A DNA stretch of 64,000 nucleotides from Chitinophaga silvisoli. GTDB taxonomy: Bacteria > Bacteroidota > Bacteroidia > Chitinophagales > Chitinophagaceae. The notes under the pieces are model-generated. The model was given only the letters and a program-made list of their open reading frames with translations, made no database searches and had not been told where the DNA came from. Shown here piece after piece: positions 25,840-35,362 of this stretch (its first letter is position 1; each line of letters begins with the position of its first letter). The DNA is taken from positions 124,001 to 188,000 of the forward strand of contig NZ_QTJV01000003.1 of NCBI RefSeq assembly GCF_003412465.1, written 5' to 3'. The translations under genes and the position numbers were made by a program.

Positions 25840-26901
25840 ATGAATGTAGATTATCTGGTAGTAGGTCAGGGCATCGCAGGTACGATGCTAAGTTACAGCC
25901 TGATGCAGGCTGGAGCTTCTGTACTCGTTATAGACGAGTACAAGGAGAATAGTTCTTCCCGCGTGGCAGCTGGTGTAGTGAACCCGGTATCGGGCAGGCG
26001 TTTTACTGTGGCGTGGCTGTACGATGAGATTTATCCGGTGGCCTTGCGTACTTACCGTGAAATGGAAGGGTTGCTGGGTTTACCTGTTTATAAGGAACGG
26101 GATCTGTGGACGGTATTGCCCTCAGAGCAACTGAGAACGGCATTCTTTGACAGAACGACAGGCCTGGATTACATGCGACTGCCATCTGACGCTGCTGTGG
26201 CCCATTATGACCAGTGGCTGGATCAGCCTTTTGGGGCTGCCATCATCAAAGGGGGAACGGTATTATTGCAACAATTGCTGCCGATCTGGAGAGAATATCT
26301 GAAGAAGCATCATTCCCTGCTGGAAGAGCGTTTTCTGCCTGCTCAGCTCCAGGCGAAGCCAACGGGGGTCACTTATGGTGACATTCATGCCAGGGCCCTC
26401 ATTTTCTGTGATGGTGCCCAGACCCCTCACAATCCCTGGTTCAGTGCTGTCCCTTTCCTGTTGAATAAGGGAGAGGTCCTGACAGTGCGGGTGCCGGGTT
26501 TTGAAACGCAGGACATTGTAAAAAGAAGTATATCCATGGTACCGGTACCGGGTCAAACCGACATCTATTGGGTAGGTGCAACTTTTGCCTGGGATTATCC
26601 GGATGAAAATCCAACTGCTGAAAAGCGGGCTTTCCTCGAGAATGGACTCCAACAGTTATTAAAAGTTCCTTATGAGGTGCTGGACCACCAGGCGGCAGTG
26701 AGGCCAAGTGGCACAGATCGCCGTCCTATGTTGGGCATGCACCCTGAAATGCCATCTCTGGGCCTGTTCAACGGCCTTGGCACCAAAGGCTCCAGCCTGG
26801 CACCTGCCATGGCGGCTCAAATGACTGCTCATTTGCTGCGGAATGCGCCACTGTCGGCCGAAACCGATATAAAACGGTTTTTTAACAGGTACAAAGGTTA
26901 G
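25840..26901 (+). CDS. FAD-dependent oxidoreductase (DAO / glycine-oxidase family)
   Basis: A 353-residue flavoprotein. The N-terminal dinucleotide-binding motif is VVGQGIAGTMLSYSLMQAG, followed by the acidic VIDE strand. The C-terminal stretch RPSGTDRRPMLG, then LFNGLGTKGSSLAP, is the FAD-contact region of D-amino-acid-oxidase-like enzymes, including the oxidase half of MnmC. There is no methyltransferase domain, so it is not full MnmC. The substrate is probably an amine or amino acid (inference). It lies between the permease and aspS; the 95 bases before aspS contain a separate promoter, so it need not be co-transcribed with aspS. Confidence 0.82.
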   Translation: MNVDYLVVGQGIAGTMLSYSLMQAGASVLVIDEYKENSSSRVAAGVVNPVSGRRFTVAWLYDEIYPVALRTYREMEGLLGLPVYKERDLWTVLPSEQLRTAFFDRTTGLDYMRLPSDAAVAHYDQWLDQPFGAAIIKGGTVLLQQLLPIWREYLKKHHSLLEERFLPAQLQAKPTGVTYGDIHARALIFCDGAQTPHNPWFSAVPFLLNKGEVLTVRVPGFETQDIVKRSISMVPVPGQTDIYWVGATFAWDYPDENPTAEKRAFLENGLQQLLKVPYEVLDHQAAVRPSGTDRRPMLGMHPEMPSLGLFNGLGTKGSSLAPAMAAQMTAHLLRNAPLSAETDIKRFFNRYKG

Positions 26902-26920
26902 AAATGCTGGCGGCAAACGT

Positions 26921-26928
26921 TATCTTTG
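26921..26928 (+). promoter_or_regulatory. -7 promoter element of aspS
   Basis: TATCTTTG matches TAnnTTTG. It gives a leader of about 65 bases that begins with the hairpin at 26929-26957. Confidence 0.6.
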
Positions 26929-26957
26929 CCGACCTACCCGGAAAACTGCCGGGTCGG
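26929..26957 (+). promoter_or_regulatory. leader hairpin of aspS
   Basis: CCGACC pairs with GGTCGG, with an inner CGG/CCG stem; an alternative register pairs ACCCGG with CCGGGT. The two registers exclude each other. There is no T-run after it. It could be a regulatory structure or a 5' stabiliser. Confidence 0.4.
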
Positions 26958-26996
26958 TTGAAAAGATATTTAAGAGCAACACATAAGGTATAGTAT

Positions 26997-28742
26997 ATGT
27001 ACAGAACGCACACCTGTGGCGAGTTACGACTGGAAAACATTGGCACACCCGTAACCCTGGCCGGTTGGGTACAGACAGTCCGGAAATTCGGAAGCATTAC
27101 TTTCGTAGATCTGCGTGACCGCTATGGCATCACGCAATTGTTGTTTGGCGAAGCCCTCAATCCACAACTGGATGATCAGCCCCTGGGCCGTGAGTTCGTG
27201 ATTCAGGTAGAAGGTACCGTTACAGAGCGTTCTAATAAAAATAAAAACATTCCTACCGGTGACGTTGAAATCACCGTGAGCAAATTTACCATTCTCAACA
27301 AGGCTCAGACCCCTCCTTTCACTATCCAGGATGATACTGATGGTGGAGATGAGCTGCGTATGAAATATCGCTACCTCGATTTACGCAGAAACATCGTTCG
27401 CCAGAACCTTGAGCTGCGTTATCGTGTGAATAGGGCTGCACGCAACTTCCTGGACAGCAAGGGATTCATGGATATTGAAACACCTTTCCTGATCAAGTCT
27501 ACCCCGGAGGGTGCGCGTGACTTCGTGGTGCCCAGCCGTATGAACCCTAATGAGTTCTATGCTTTGCCACAGTCTCCCCAGACCTTCAAGCAGCTGCTGA
27601 TGGTGAGTGGTTACGACAGGTATTACCAGATCGTAAAGTGCTTCAGGGATGAGGACCTTCGAGCTGACCGTCAGCCGGAATTCACCCAGATCGACTGCGA
27701 AATGAGTTTCGTAGAACAGGAAGACATCCTGAACAACTTTGAAGAGATGCTGAAATACATCTTCAAAGAGATCAAAGGAATTGAATTTAAAGATGCATTT
27801 CCTCGTATGACTTACGACCATGCGATGGAGTTCTATGGTAATGACAAGCCGGACATCCGTTTCGAAATGAAACTGGTGAACATGAACGATACCGTAAAAG
27901 GTAATGGCTTCAAAGTATTTGACGAAGCTGAACTGGTGGTAGCGATCTGTGCAAAAGGCTGTGCTGAATATACCCGTAAGCAGCTGGATGAGCTGACTGA
28001 GTGGGTGAAACGTCCGCAAATCGGAATGACCGGATTGATCTATGCCCGTTATGGCGCAGATGGATCTATCAAGAGTTCTGTGGACAAGTTCTTTGACGAA
28101 AGCAAGCTGAAAGGCTGGGCAGAGAAAACAGGGGCACAACCTGGAGACCTGATCCTGGTACTTGCTGGCAAAGAAGAGCGTACCCGTAAGGCGATGAGCG
28201 AGCTCCGCCTGGAAATGGGTGAGCGCCTGGGCCTGCGTAATAAAGATGTGTATGCTCCGTTATGGGTAGTAGACTTCCCGCTGTTTGAATATGACGAGGA
28301 AGACAAGCGCTGGGTAGCAAAGCACCATCCGTTTACCTCTCCAAAACCAGAACAGATCAGCTGGATGGACGATTTGTCCAAATATGGGAATATCAAGGCC
28401 AACGCTTACGATATCGTGCTGAACGGTACAGAAGTAGGTGGTGGTTCCATCCGTATCTTCCAGCGTGACCTGCAGGAAAAGATGTTTGCTGCGCTGGGCA
28501 TGGATGAAGAAGAATTTAATCACAAGTTTGGCTTCCTGTTGGGGGCCTTCGAATATGGCGCACCTCCACATGGTGGTATGGCATGGGGCTTTGACAGGCT
28601 TTGTGCTTTACTGGGTGGTAGTGAGAGCATTCGTGACTTTATCGCCTTCCCGAAGAACAATTCCGGGCGCGATGTAATGCTGGATGCTCCATCTGCAATC
28701 GACCAGAAACAACTGGACGAATTGCAGATAGCCCTGAAGTAA
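26997..28742 (+). CDS. aspS: aspartyl-tRNA synthetase
   Basis: A 581-residue class II synthetase that charges tRNA-Asp. The N-terminal OB-fold anticodon-binding domain includes [23 protein letters not shown]. Class II motif 2 is [18 protein letters not shown] and motif 3 is [14 protein letters not shown] near the C-terminus. The length implies the GAD insertion domain of bacterial-type AspRS, which fits the region around residues 290-410. ATG 26997 begins 68 bases after the -7 element. Discriminating versus non-discriminating activity cannot be judged by eye. A long perfect terminator follows. Confidence 0.97.
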   Translation: MYRTHTCGELRLENIGTPVTLAGWVQTVRKFGSITFVDLRDRYGITQLLFGEALNPQLDDQPLGREFVIQVEGTVTERSNKNKNIPTGDVEITVSKFTILNKAQTPPFTIQDDTDGGDELRMKYRYLDLRRNIVRQNLELRYRVNRAARNFLDSKGFMDIETPFLIKSTPEGARDFVVPSRMNPNEFYALPQSPQTFKQLLMVSGYDRYYQIVKCFRDEDLRADRQPEFTQIDCEMSFVEQEDILNNFEEMLKYIFKEIKGIEFKDAFPRMTYDHAMEFYGNDKPDIRFEMKLVNMNDTVKGNGFKVFDEAELVVAICAKGCAEYTRKQLDELTEWVKRPQIGMTGLIYARYGADGSIKSSVDKFFDESKLKGWAEKTGAQPGDLILVLAGKEERTRKAMSELRLEMGERLGLRNKDVYAPLWVVDFPLFEYDEEDKRWVAKHHPFTSPKPEQISWMDDLSKYGNIKANAYDIVLNGTEVGGGSIRIFQRDLQEKMFAALGMDEEEFNHKFGFLLGAFEYGAPPHGGMAWGFDRLCALLGGSESIRDFIAFPKNNSGRDVMLDAPSAIDQKQLDELQIALK

Positions 28743-28784
28743 TGGCATGGTATTTGCCAATGGCAGCATGCATTTAAACAACTG

Positions 28785-28828
28785 AAATCCCCCTTGATAC
28801 TGTGAAAATGCGGTTTCAAGGGGGATTT
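28785..28828 (+). terminator. terminator after aspS
   Basis: AAATCCCCCTTGA (28785-28797) pairs perfectly with TCAAGGGGGATTT (28816-28828), a 13-bp stem with an 18-base loop. One more T follows the three at the end of the stem. Confidence 0.85.
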
Positions 28829-28982
28829 TCACAAACTATCAGAGGCACATTATTTACTGAATCCCAAAGACTTACGTAAGTATGGCCCCTCATTCCTAAA
28901 AATATTTTAACATTTAAACATCACATTATAGAATCTTTTAAACTATATTGCCGGTAAGAAGGAATGTTTCTGGCACCCGATA

Positions 28983-29561
28983 ATGATGAGATTGATAAAA
29001 CACACATTATTCAGTACAAGAAAAATTACTGCCATGACATTGAACAAGATGTTCAGCAGCCGTTGGTTTTGTGCAGTGCTATGCATGATCTTACTGTTTG
29101 GCAACAGTGCGTATTCCCAAAGCAAGGTCCGTTATGTAACGAAATACAAGGAAACGGCGATTGCGATTATGAATGAGACCGGCATCCCGGCGAGTATTAT
29201 TTTAGGGATTGCGATGCTGGAATCAGGTATGGGAACCAGCAAAAATGCCCGCTTGCTTCACAATCATTTTGGTATTGTGGGTAAGAACAAGCTCCATAAA
29301 AAGAAAGGGGTGACCTATCGGTCCCGCTACAGGGAGTTTGAATCAGATGATGCATCTTTCCAGTATTTCGCGAAGATGGTACAGAAAAAGAAGTATTACT
29401 CCAAAATGAAGGGGGATCCGAAATACAAAGACTGGTTAAAACACATGAACGATAGCGGGTATTCTGCTGCCGGGCAGGTGTGGGAGAAAAGAGTAGCAGG
29501 GATGATCAGTCGGTACAAGCTGTATAAACTGGATGAGCAAATGGCTTATTCAAAGAAATAA
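28983..29561 (+). CDS. secreted glucosaminidase-domain peptidoglycan hydrolase
   Basis: A 192-residue exported protein of the FlgJ/LytD glucosaminidase family (PF01832), which cuts the glycan strand of peptidoglycan. The domain starts near residue 55 with YKETAIAIMNETGIPASIILGIAMLESGMG, where the Glu in LESGMG is the expected acid catalyst, and continues through NHFGIVG and YREFESDDASFQYFAKMV. The signal segment (WFCAVLCMILLFGNSAYSQ) ends near residue 46, so the lead before it is long; an in-frame ATG at residue 18 or 23 may be the true start. There is no SPOR or LysM cell-wall-binding domain. It stands upstream of the glycan O-acylation genes but is separated from them by a hairpin. Confidence 0.85.
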   Translation: MMRLIKHTLFSTRKITAMTLNKMFSSRWFCAVLCMILLFGNSAYSQSKVRYVTKYKETAIAIMNETGIPASIILGIAMLESGMGTSKNARLLHNHFGIVGKNKLHKKKGVTYRSRYREFESDDASFQYFAKMVQKKKYYSKMKGDPKYKDWLKHMNDSGYSAAGQVWEKRVAGMISRYKLYKLDEQMAYSKK

Positions 29562-29582
29562 TTTTTCAAAAGAAATGACAAG

Positions 29583-29615
29583 CTAAACGCATCTGCCCCT
29601 GGTAGATGCGTTTAG
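29583..29615 (+). terminator. terminator-like hairpin after the glucosaminidase gene
   Basis: CTAAACGCATCT pairs perfectly with AGATGCGTTTAG around a 9-base loop. Only TTATGTT follows. Confidence 0.65.
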
Positions 29616-29680
29616 TTATGTTAAGGAATAGCACTATCTTTATTAGCTTTAGTAGACCAATCCAATAATCAGAGTAATTC

Positions 29681-31132
29681 ATGTCTGGCAATAACAAATC
29701 TGCCTATCCTTTTTATATCATTACGGGGGCTTTAGTGTGTCTGGTGGCTTTATCCCAGTTCGATAACATTGTATCTTACGCAGGATTTAAAACCCGCCCG
29801 CTGGATATGCTGGCGGATCTGCGACCTGATTCTTTACGGAAACAGCAGCAGGAAGACGATACCCCGATAGACAGCTCAATGATTCCCCAGATTCCCACAG
29901 AAGATTCTACGGAAACAGCCGCTGACCTGGCAGCTGACTCTACCCTGGCTACTGAGCTGGCAGATGTACCGGATCCTGATAAACATCTCGATTTTACTGA
30001 TTATAAGGGTATTATAAGTTATAACCTGCCTCCGACTGCCGATACGGCAGCTGCCGGACTCCAGCATTTCCTGGATGCACTGGCACAATTGAAGCAGGGA
30101 AAGCGGAAGAAAGTACGTATTGCCTATTTTGGCGACTCTATGATTGAAGGTGACCTGCTTACAGAAGACCTGCGCGATAGTCTGCAAAAAACCTTTGGTG
30201 GCAGCGGGGTGGGGTTTGTACCCATCACTTCGGTGGTAGCTGGTTTCAGAACTACGATTACCCACACTTTTTCCAAAGACTGGAAAGATTACAGTTATAA
30301 GCAACAACCGCCTGCAGATATCAAGCTTGGTATATCAGGGCATACATTTATACCAGGTGGCGGCAGTTATGTTCGCTATACCCCGGTACATAAAAAACGC
30401 CTGGACAAATTTGAGCGCGTTACTCTCTTTTATGGTCCTGCGGGCAATGCGAATATTACGATCAACGATAAGGCCTTTACCCTGAAAGAGCAGAACATTG
30501 TGAACCGTTTTGTATGGTCACAGGATCCTGCACAGAATAATGTGACGATCAAGTGGGCGGGTGGCAGCACAACTCCTTTTTATGGCGTGTCTTTTGAAGG
30601 CGATAGTGGTGTGTATGTTGACAACTTCTCATTCCGGGGTATCAGCGGGATAGAACTGGGTAAGTTGTCAAAAACGCTGGTACAGGAGATGCAGAACGAA
30701 CATCCTTATGACCTTGTGATTCTCCAGTACGGCGCTAATATATTGTTCAAACCGAAATTGACTGACTACAGCTGGTATGCGAAGCCGATGAAGAAGGTAA
30801 TCGACTCTTTGAGAAGAGACATGCCTGGTACTTCATTCCTGGTGATAAGCACGGCTGATAAATCATATAAAAATGGTGGTGACTGGGTGACGGCGCCGGG
30901 TGTAATGGCATTACTCAAAGATCAGCATGAGCTGGCTAAGCAGCATGGTACTGCTTACTGGAACCTGTATGCTGCGATGGGTGGTGAAGGTACTATGGCA
31001 AAGTGGGTAGATGGTGATCCGGTGTTAGCTCAGAAAGACCATACGCATTTTAACAGACAGGGGGCAGCCAAAGTAGCGGCGCTGCTGTATAAAGCTATGA
31101 TGGATGAATTTAAGCAGTTGGAAATTCAATAA
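29681..31132 (+). CDS. membrane-anchored SGNH/GDSL hydrolase-like protein, first gene of an O-acylation operon
   Basis: A 483-residue protein with one N-terminal membrane anchor (YIITGALVCLVALS, residues 12-30) and an acidic Asp/Thr/Glu-rich linker to about residue 115. The SGNH domain follows. Block I is FGDSMIEGD (Ser153), an internal block is LQYGAN, and the C-terminal catalytic dyad is DHTH (Asp453, His456). SGNH proteins paired with MBOAT membrane proteins, such as PatB, AlgX and OafA-type fusions, transfer or remove acetyl groups on surface glycans. Here the next SGNH gene overlaps the 3' end by 29 bases and an MBOAT gene follows, so these three work together (inference). A near-consensus TATCTTTA lies about 47 bases upstream. 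Confidence 0.82.
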   Translation: MSGNNKSAYPFYIITGALVCLVALSQFDNIVSYAGFKTRPLDMLADLRPDSLRKQQQEDDTPIDSSMIPQIPTEDSTETAADLAADSTLATELADVPDPDKHLDFTDYKGIISYNLPPTADTAAAGLQHFLDALAQLKQGKRKKVRIAYFGDSMIEGDLLTEDLRDSLQKTFGGSGVGFVPITSVVAGFRTTITHTFSKDWKDYSYKQQPPADIKLGISGHTFIPGGGSYVRYTPVHKKRLDKFERVTLFYGPAGNANITINDKAFTLKEQNIVNRFVWSQDPAQNNVTIKWAGGSTTPFYGVSFEGDSGVYVDNFSFRGISGIELGKLSKTLVQEMQNEHPYDLVILQYGANILFKPKLTDYSWYAKPMKKVIDSLRRDMPGTSFLVISTADKSYKNGGDWVTAPGVMALLKDQHELAKQHGTAYWNLYAAMGGEGTMAKWVDGDPVLAQKDHTHFNRQGAAKVAALLYKAMMDEFKQLEIQ

Positions 31133-32378
31133 AACAACATTCTTTGCAGGAATACTTACGTTAACTGTCAGCCTGGCTTCTGGCCAGGCGAATCGTATTG
31201 CACAGGATTCCGCACTCTTTAAGTTCTTTGCTTCTTTGGACAGGTCAGATAGTATGGTGGTATCTATACTTCACCTGGGTGATTCTCATGTTCAGGCCGG
31301 ATTTTTCCCGGAGGCCACGGCCTCCCTGCTACAGCGGGACTTCGGAGATGCCGGCAGGGGGTGGGTTTTTCCCTGGAACCTGGCCAATACCAATGGCCCT
31401 GGCGATTACCGCTGGAATAGTACGGCCAGGTGGTCCGCAGATCGTATTATCGACAAGTACAAACCTGCTGTATTAGGACCTGGTGCCATCGTGATCAGCT
31501 CTACACAGTCATCACCGGCACTGGCTTACAACAGGAGGGAAGATAGCCCGGAAAATGATATCAGCCAGGCAGAACTCTTTTATGACGCAGGTCCGGAAGA
31601 GGCGACGGTGGTAGCACCAGGAGCAGATATCAACATTTTTGGTCCGCCGTTCAGAAACGCAAGTTCTACGGTGAAGGTAGCCACACTGAATTTTGAGGAG
31701 CCGGTACAAAACTTCCAGGTCCGCTGGGATGACAAGGGGAGCCAGCCATTTCATTTTTATGGTGCGCTGCTCTTCAATGGTAAGCCGGGTGTGCAATACA
31801 ATGCAGTAGGGATCAATGGCGCGATGTACAGCCAGTACAACGATGCGAACAATACCCTGGTGGCCGAGATGGATGTAATGAAACCACAACTGGTGATCAT
31901 CTCCCTGGGTACAAATGAGGCTTACAGTTCGCTGAATGCTGCCAACTTCAGGGATCAGATAGACAGTGCAGTGACGGTGATCCGCCGTTATCAGCCGGGA
32001 GCGAGTATCCTGCTGACGACCCCACCGGAATGCAAGAGAGTGAGTAAGCGGGCCTTCAAGAAGAAAGTCGGCAAGAGATATAAAACCTATTATAAGATTT
32101 CCTATTACCCGAATCCTTACATAGCGGTCGTGACCCAACAGATCATGAGTTATTGTAAAGAAAAAGGGATTGCATGCTGGAACTTTAATGCGGAGAACAG
32201 GTTCAGGGAATCTGAGTTCGCAGGCGGTTGGTCGCCGGATCATATCCACTTCAATGTACGTGGATACCAGTTGCAGGGAAAATTATTGTACGAAGCATTG
32301 CATCAGAGTTATTTAAAGTATAAAAAGTACGCTACCGCACACTACAACGTGAATGAAGATGACGATAGAGCTGAATAA
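31104..32378 (+). CDS. periplasmic SGNH/GDSL hydrolase-like protein, second gene of an O-acylation operon
   Basis: A 424-residue exported protein with a signal peptide of about 27 residues ending near SLASGQ. Block I is LGDSHVQAG with Ser61, block III is SLGTNEAY, and the catalytic Asp/His pair is in SPDHIHFN (Asp379, His382). All three catalytic elements are intact, so it should be an active esterase or acetyltransferase. The start codon lies inside the previous gene (29-base overlap), and its own end overlaps the MBOAT gene by 26 bases. Such tight overlap suggests translational coupling. It differs clearly from the upstream SGNH protein, so this is a diverged pair, not a recent tandem copy. 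Confidence 0.84.
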   Translation: MNLSSWKFNKTTFFAGILTLTVSLASGQANRIAQDSALFKFFASLDRSDSMVVSILHLGDSHVQAGFFPEATASLLQRDFGDAGRGWVFPWNLANTNGPGDYRWNSTARWSADRIIDKYKPAVLGPGAIVISSTQSSPALAYNRREDSPENDISQAELFYDAGPEEATVVAPGADINIFGPPFRNASSTVKVATLNFEEPVQNFQVRWDDKGSQPFHFYGALLFNGKPGVQYNAVGINGAMYSQYNDANNTLVAEMDVMKPQLVIISLGTNEAYSSLNAANFRDQIDSAVTVIRRYQPGASILLTTPPECKRVSKRAFKKKVGKRYKTYYKISYYPNPYIAVVTQQIMSYCKEKGIACWNFNAENRFRESEFAGGWSPDHIHFNVRGYQLQGKLLYEALHQSYLKYKKYATAHYNVNEDDDRAE

Positions 32379-33846
32379 AATCATAAGTCTACTGACCTAT
32401 AATGAGAAGAATCCTATCCTGTTTAATAGTGCCTTTTTCATGTACTATTTTGCAGTGTTCCTGCTGTTTTACCTGGCGGCGAGTAGTAATAAGCGAGCCA
32501 GGGTAGCGGTATTCACTGTGTTCTCATTGTATTTCTTTTACATGGCCTGCGGAATGTATGTGGGGCTGGTATTGTTGTCGGCGGTCGTGGATTTCAATTT
32601 GTCCAGGTGGATCTACAAGTCAGAGAAGGCCGGGTTCAGGAAGCGCCTGCTCATATTGAGTATTGTGCTGAACCTGGGATTGCTGTTTTACTTTAAGTAT
32701 ACGAACTTCTTTATCGGTATGATGAATGACCTGGCGCACGGGAATATTCATCCTTTGAAGCTGATATTGCCGATCGGTATATCCTTTTATACATTTGAGA
32801 ACCTGAGTTATACAGTGGATGTGTATAAGCGGGAATTCAAGCCTGTGGATGATTTCATGGATTACCTGTTCTTCCTGTCATTCTTCCCTAAGCTGATGAT
32901 GGGACCGATTGTGAGGGCGGCGGATTTTATTCCGCAGATTTACAAGCCTTATGTGCTGGATAGAGAAGATATAGGAAAGGGGATGTACCTGATAGTGGCG
33001 GGTTTGTTTAAGAAGGTGGTGATCTCGGATTTTATCAATCAGAACTTTGTACAGTATATATTCGATGATCCGGCTAAGCATACGGGATTGGAGTGTTTGA
33101 TGGGGGTATATGGCTATGCGCTGATTATTTATTGTGACTTCTCCGGGTATTCGGATATGGCGTTAGGTATTGCCCGCTGGACCGGGTTTAAGATCCCGCC
33201 GAACTTTGATTCGCCTTACCAGAGTAGTAGTATTACGGAGTTTTGGCGCAGGTGGCATATATCATTGTCCAGCTGGCTGAGGGATTACCTGTATATTCCT
33301 TTGGGGGGTAATCGTAAGGGGAAGGTGAGGCAGTATGTGAACCTGTTTTTGACGATGTTGATAGGTGGGTTCTGGCATGGTGCGAGCTGGAATTTTATAT
33401 TCTGGGGTGGATTGCATGGAACGGCGCTGGCGGTGGATAAGGTGAGGATAGATTATTTGAAGAAGAGGGGCGGTGGGCCTGCTGGTTTTTGGGGAGGTGT
33501 GCTGAAGGTGATAGGGGTATTGATAACGTTCAATTTTGTGTGTTTCTGTTGGGTATTCTTTAAGGCTGCGACATTCAGCGATGCGTGGTCCCTGATCCAC
33601 CAGGTGGTGTATGATTTTCAGCCGGAGGTGTGGTTGGAGCTGTATAATGGGTATACGGCGGTATTTTGGGTGATGTTGATGGCGTTTGTACTGCATTTCC
33701 TGCCGAAGAAGATGGAGTTGGGAACGGAGAATTTGTTGAGCAGGGTGCCGGTAGTTGGGAATGTGGTGATTATGGTGGTGTTTATTTGGTTGTTGGCGCA
33801 GGTGAAGAGTTCGCAGACGATGTTGCCGATTTATTTACAATTTTAA
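32353..33846 (+). CDS. MBOAT-family membrane O-acyltransferase (DltB/AlgI/PatA type)
   Basis: A 497-residue protein with about ten membrane segments. The catalytic histidine His342 is in GGFWHGASWNF, and the preceding conserved block is FWRRWHISLSSWLRDYLYIPLGG. The N-terminal ILPIGISFYTFENLSYTVDVYK is also typical of AlgI/DltB-like MBOAT proteins. These enzymes pass acyl groups, usually acetyl, from the cytoplasm across the membrane to a periplasmic acceptor via an SGNH partner. Two SGNH proteins are encoded just upstream with overlapping ends. The acceptor could be peptidoglycan, an exopolysaccharide or lipid A sugars; nothing in the window decides. Two long hairpins follow. Confidence 0.9.
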   Translation: MKMTIELNKIISLLTYNEKNPILFNSAFFMYYFAVFLLFYLAASSNKRARVAVFTVFSLYFFYMACGMYVGLVLLSAVVDFNLSRWIYKSEKAGFRKRLLILSIVLNLGLLFYFKYTNFFIGMMNDLAHGNIHPLKLILPIGISFYTFENLSYTVDVYKREFKPVDDFMDYLFFLSFFPKLMMGPIVRAADFIPQIYKPYVLDREDIGKGMYLIVAGLFKKVVISDFINQNFVQYIFDDPAKHTGLECLMGVYGYALIIYCDFSGYSDMALGIARWTGFKIPPNFDSPYQSSSITEFWRRWHISLSSWLRDYLYIPLGGNRKGKVRQYVNLFLTMLIGGFWHGASWNFIFWGGLHGTALAVDKVRIDYLKKRGGGPAGFWGGVLKVIGVLITFNFVCFCWVFFKAATFSDAWSLIHQVVYDFQPEVWLELYNGYTAVFWVMLMAFVLHFLPKKMELGTENLLSRVPVVGNVVIMVVFIWLLAQVKSSQTMLPIYLQF

Positions 33847-33854
33847 TATCCTTT

Positions 33855-33893
33855 CGAATCGGCCGGGTCGCTTTCAGCGACCCGGCCGATTCG
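33855..33893. repeat. 18-bp perfect hairpin downstream of the MBOAT gene
   Basis: Bases 33855-33872 and 33876-33893 are exact inverted copies around the 3-base loop TTC. The stem is GC-rich and has no T-run. It lies 8 bases after the MBOAT stop. Confidence 0.85.
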
Positions 33894-33896
33894 ATG

Positions 33897-33945
33897 GCGA
33901 GGTCTGAGATTTGCCCGGAGGGCAAATCTCAGACCTCGCTTTTTT
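33897..33945 (+). terminator. 20-bp perfect terminator hairpin after the O-acylation operon
   Basis: Bases 33897-33916 and 33920-33939 are exact inverted copies around the loop GGA, followed by six Ts. It begins 3 bases after the preceding hairpin. Confidence 0.92.
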
Positions 33946-33994
33946 AAAGAAATTGTTAAATTTTTCACTTTCTTTGCCGCAAATTTCTTCCTGA

Positions 33995-35308
33995 ATGCGG
34001 CTTAAGTTCCTGCCGATTGTCGGTGTGTTCCTCCTCCTTTCCAGCCTGGCAAAGGCTCAGTTCCTCATGGACATGATTGATACCACCACTGAACTTGGCA
34101 AGGGGATGATCTCCTTATACCATAAATATGATGCAGTCCGGTTCAGCGGCTACATACAACCACAATTCCAGTATGCACAGGCCAAGGGAATTGAATCCTA
34201 TGCCGGCGGCAATTTTGCTGATCATGTGAACAACCGTTTTATGCTTCGTCGTGGCCGTTTTCGCCTTGATTACCAGCATTATAACAAAGATAATATGCCT
34301 GTCGTTCAGTTCGCTTTCCAGTTCGACGGTACAGAAAAAGGGGTATTTATCCGCGACTTCTTTGGCCGCCTTTTTGAAAACCGCTGGGATGTATTTTCCA
34401 TTACCACAGGGATGTTTGCCCGTCCTTTTGGCTTTGAAATCAACCTTTCTTCCAGCGACAGGGAAACCCCTGAACGTGGGCGCATGACACAGATCCTGAT
34501 GAAAACAGAAAGGGATCTGGGGGCCATGGTCACATTTGAACCACGCCGGGCCAATCATCCACTGCGGTTTTTGCGGCTGGATGCTGGTTTATTCAATGGC
34601 CAGGGCCTTACTGCTACAGCTGATTTTGACAGCCATAAAGACCTGATCGCCCGGCTTTCCATCAAACCCCAGCGCCTGAATGCGGCCAACTGGCGACTGT
34701 CAGGCAGTATCTCCTGCCTGTACGGGGGCATGGAGCAGTTTACCAACAACATTTACAGGATCAACAATGCAGGTGATTTCAAAGTGGATTCATCTGTGAG
34801 TAATATCGGTAAGATTGCGCCCCGTCATTACTATGGGACAGATTTGCAGCTGAAGATTCCGAATGGTCAAAATAGGGGTTATACAGAACTGAGAGGTGAA
34901 TACATTCGGGGGGTACAAACAGCTACTGCCGGCACTACGGAAACGCCGGCTGCCATCCCGATGAATGGTACGGTGAATGCGCCTTTGTATATCCGTAATT
35001 TTGACGGTGCTTACTTTTACTACCTGCAGAACCTGGGGAATCCGCAGGATCTGCTGGTGCTGAAATATGACTGGTATGATCCTAACCGCGATGTAAAGGG
35101 AAAACAAATTGGCAGTGCTGATGCAGGCCTTTCAAAAGCAGATATCCGTTATAATACATTTGGGGCCGGCTATGTGCATTATTTTAATGCCAATACAAAG
35201 CTGATGTTGTTTTATGACTGGGTAAAGAATGAAGCGACATCACTGGACGGATATACGGAAGATGTGAAAGACAATGTGTTTACCTGTAGGATTCAATATC
35301 GTTTCTAA
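33995..35308 (+). CDS. OprO/OprP-like outer-membrane porin
   Basis: A 437-residue exported beta-barrel. The signal peptide ends near residue 22 (SSLAKAQ), and the C-terminus IQYRF ends in phenylalanine as expected for barrel insertion. The segments YIQPQFQYAQAKG, RFMLRRGRFRLDYQHYNKDN and TTGMFARPFGFEIN match the phosphate-selective porin family (PF07396), whose Pseudomonas members take up phosphate or pyrophosphate. It converges on phoB-phoR, which supports a phosphate role, but the same family also includes general anion porins. The upstream TTTCTTTG is one base off the -7 consensus. Confidence 0.85.
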   Translation: MRLKFLPIVGVFLLLSSLAKAQFLMDMIDTTTELGKGMISLYHKYDAVRFSGYIQPQFQYAQAKGIESYAGGNFADHVNNRFMLRRGRFRLDYQHYNKDNMPVVQFAFQFDGTEKGVFIRDFFGRLFENRWDVFSITTGMFARPFGFEINLSSSDRETPERGRMTQILMKTERDLGAMVTFEPRRANHPLRFLRLDAGLFNGQGLTATADFDSHKDLIARLSIKPQRLNAANWRLSGSISCLYGGMEQFTNNIYRINNAGDFKVDSSVSNIGKIAPRHYYGTDLQLKIPNGQNRGYTELRGEYIRGVQTATAGTTETPAAIPMNGTVNAPLYIRNFDGAYFYYLQNLGNPQDLLVLKYDWYDPNRDVKGKQIGSADAGLSKADIRYNTFGAGYVHYFNANTKLMLFYDWVKNEATSLDGYTEDVKDNVFTCRIQYRF

Positions 35309-35310
35309 AT

Positions 35311-35341
35311 AAAAAAGGGTTTTGCCAGCTGGCAAAACCCT
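35311..35341 (-). terminator. terminator between porin gene and phoR
   Basis: A 26-base perfect palindrome (35316-35341) is preceded by five or six As, so on the minus strand it ends in a T-run and terminates phoB-phoR. It may also stop plus-strand transcripts, though without Ts. Confidence 0.85.
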
Positions 35342-35362
35342 GATTGTATTTCTAGTTGTGTG

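Noticed and set aside
28964..29176. Open frame of 70 codons overlapping the start of the glucosaminidase gene
   Set aside because: Out of frame with a clear signal peptide plus enzyme, and no domain is recognisable.
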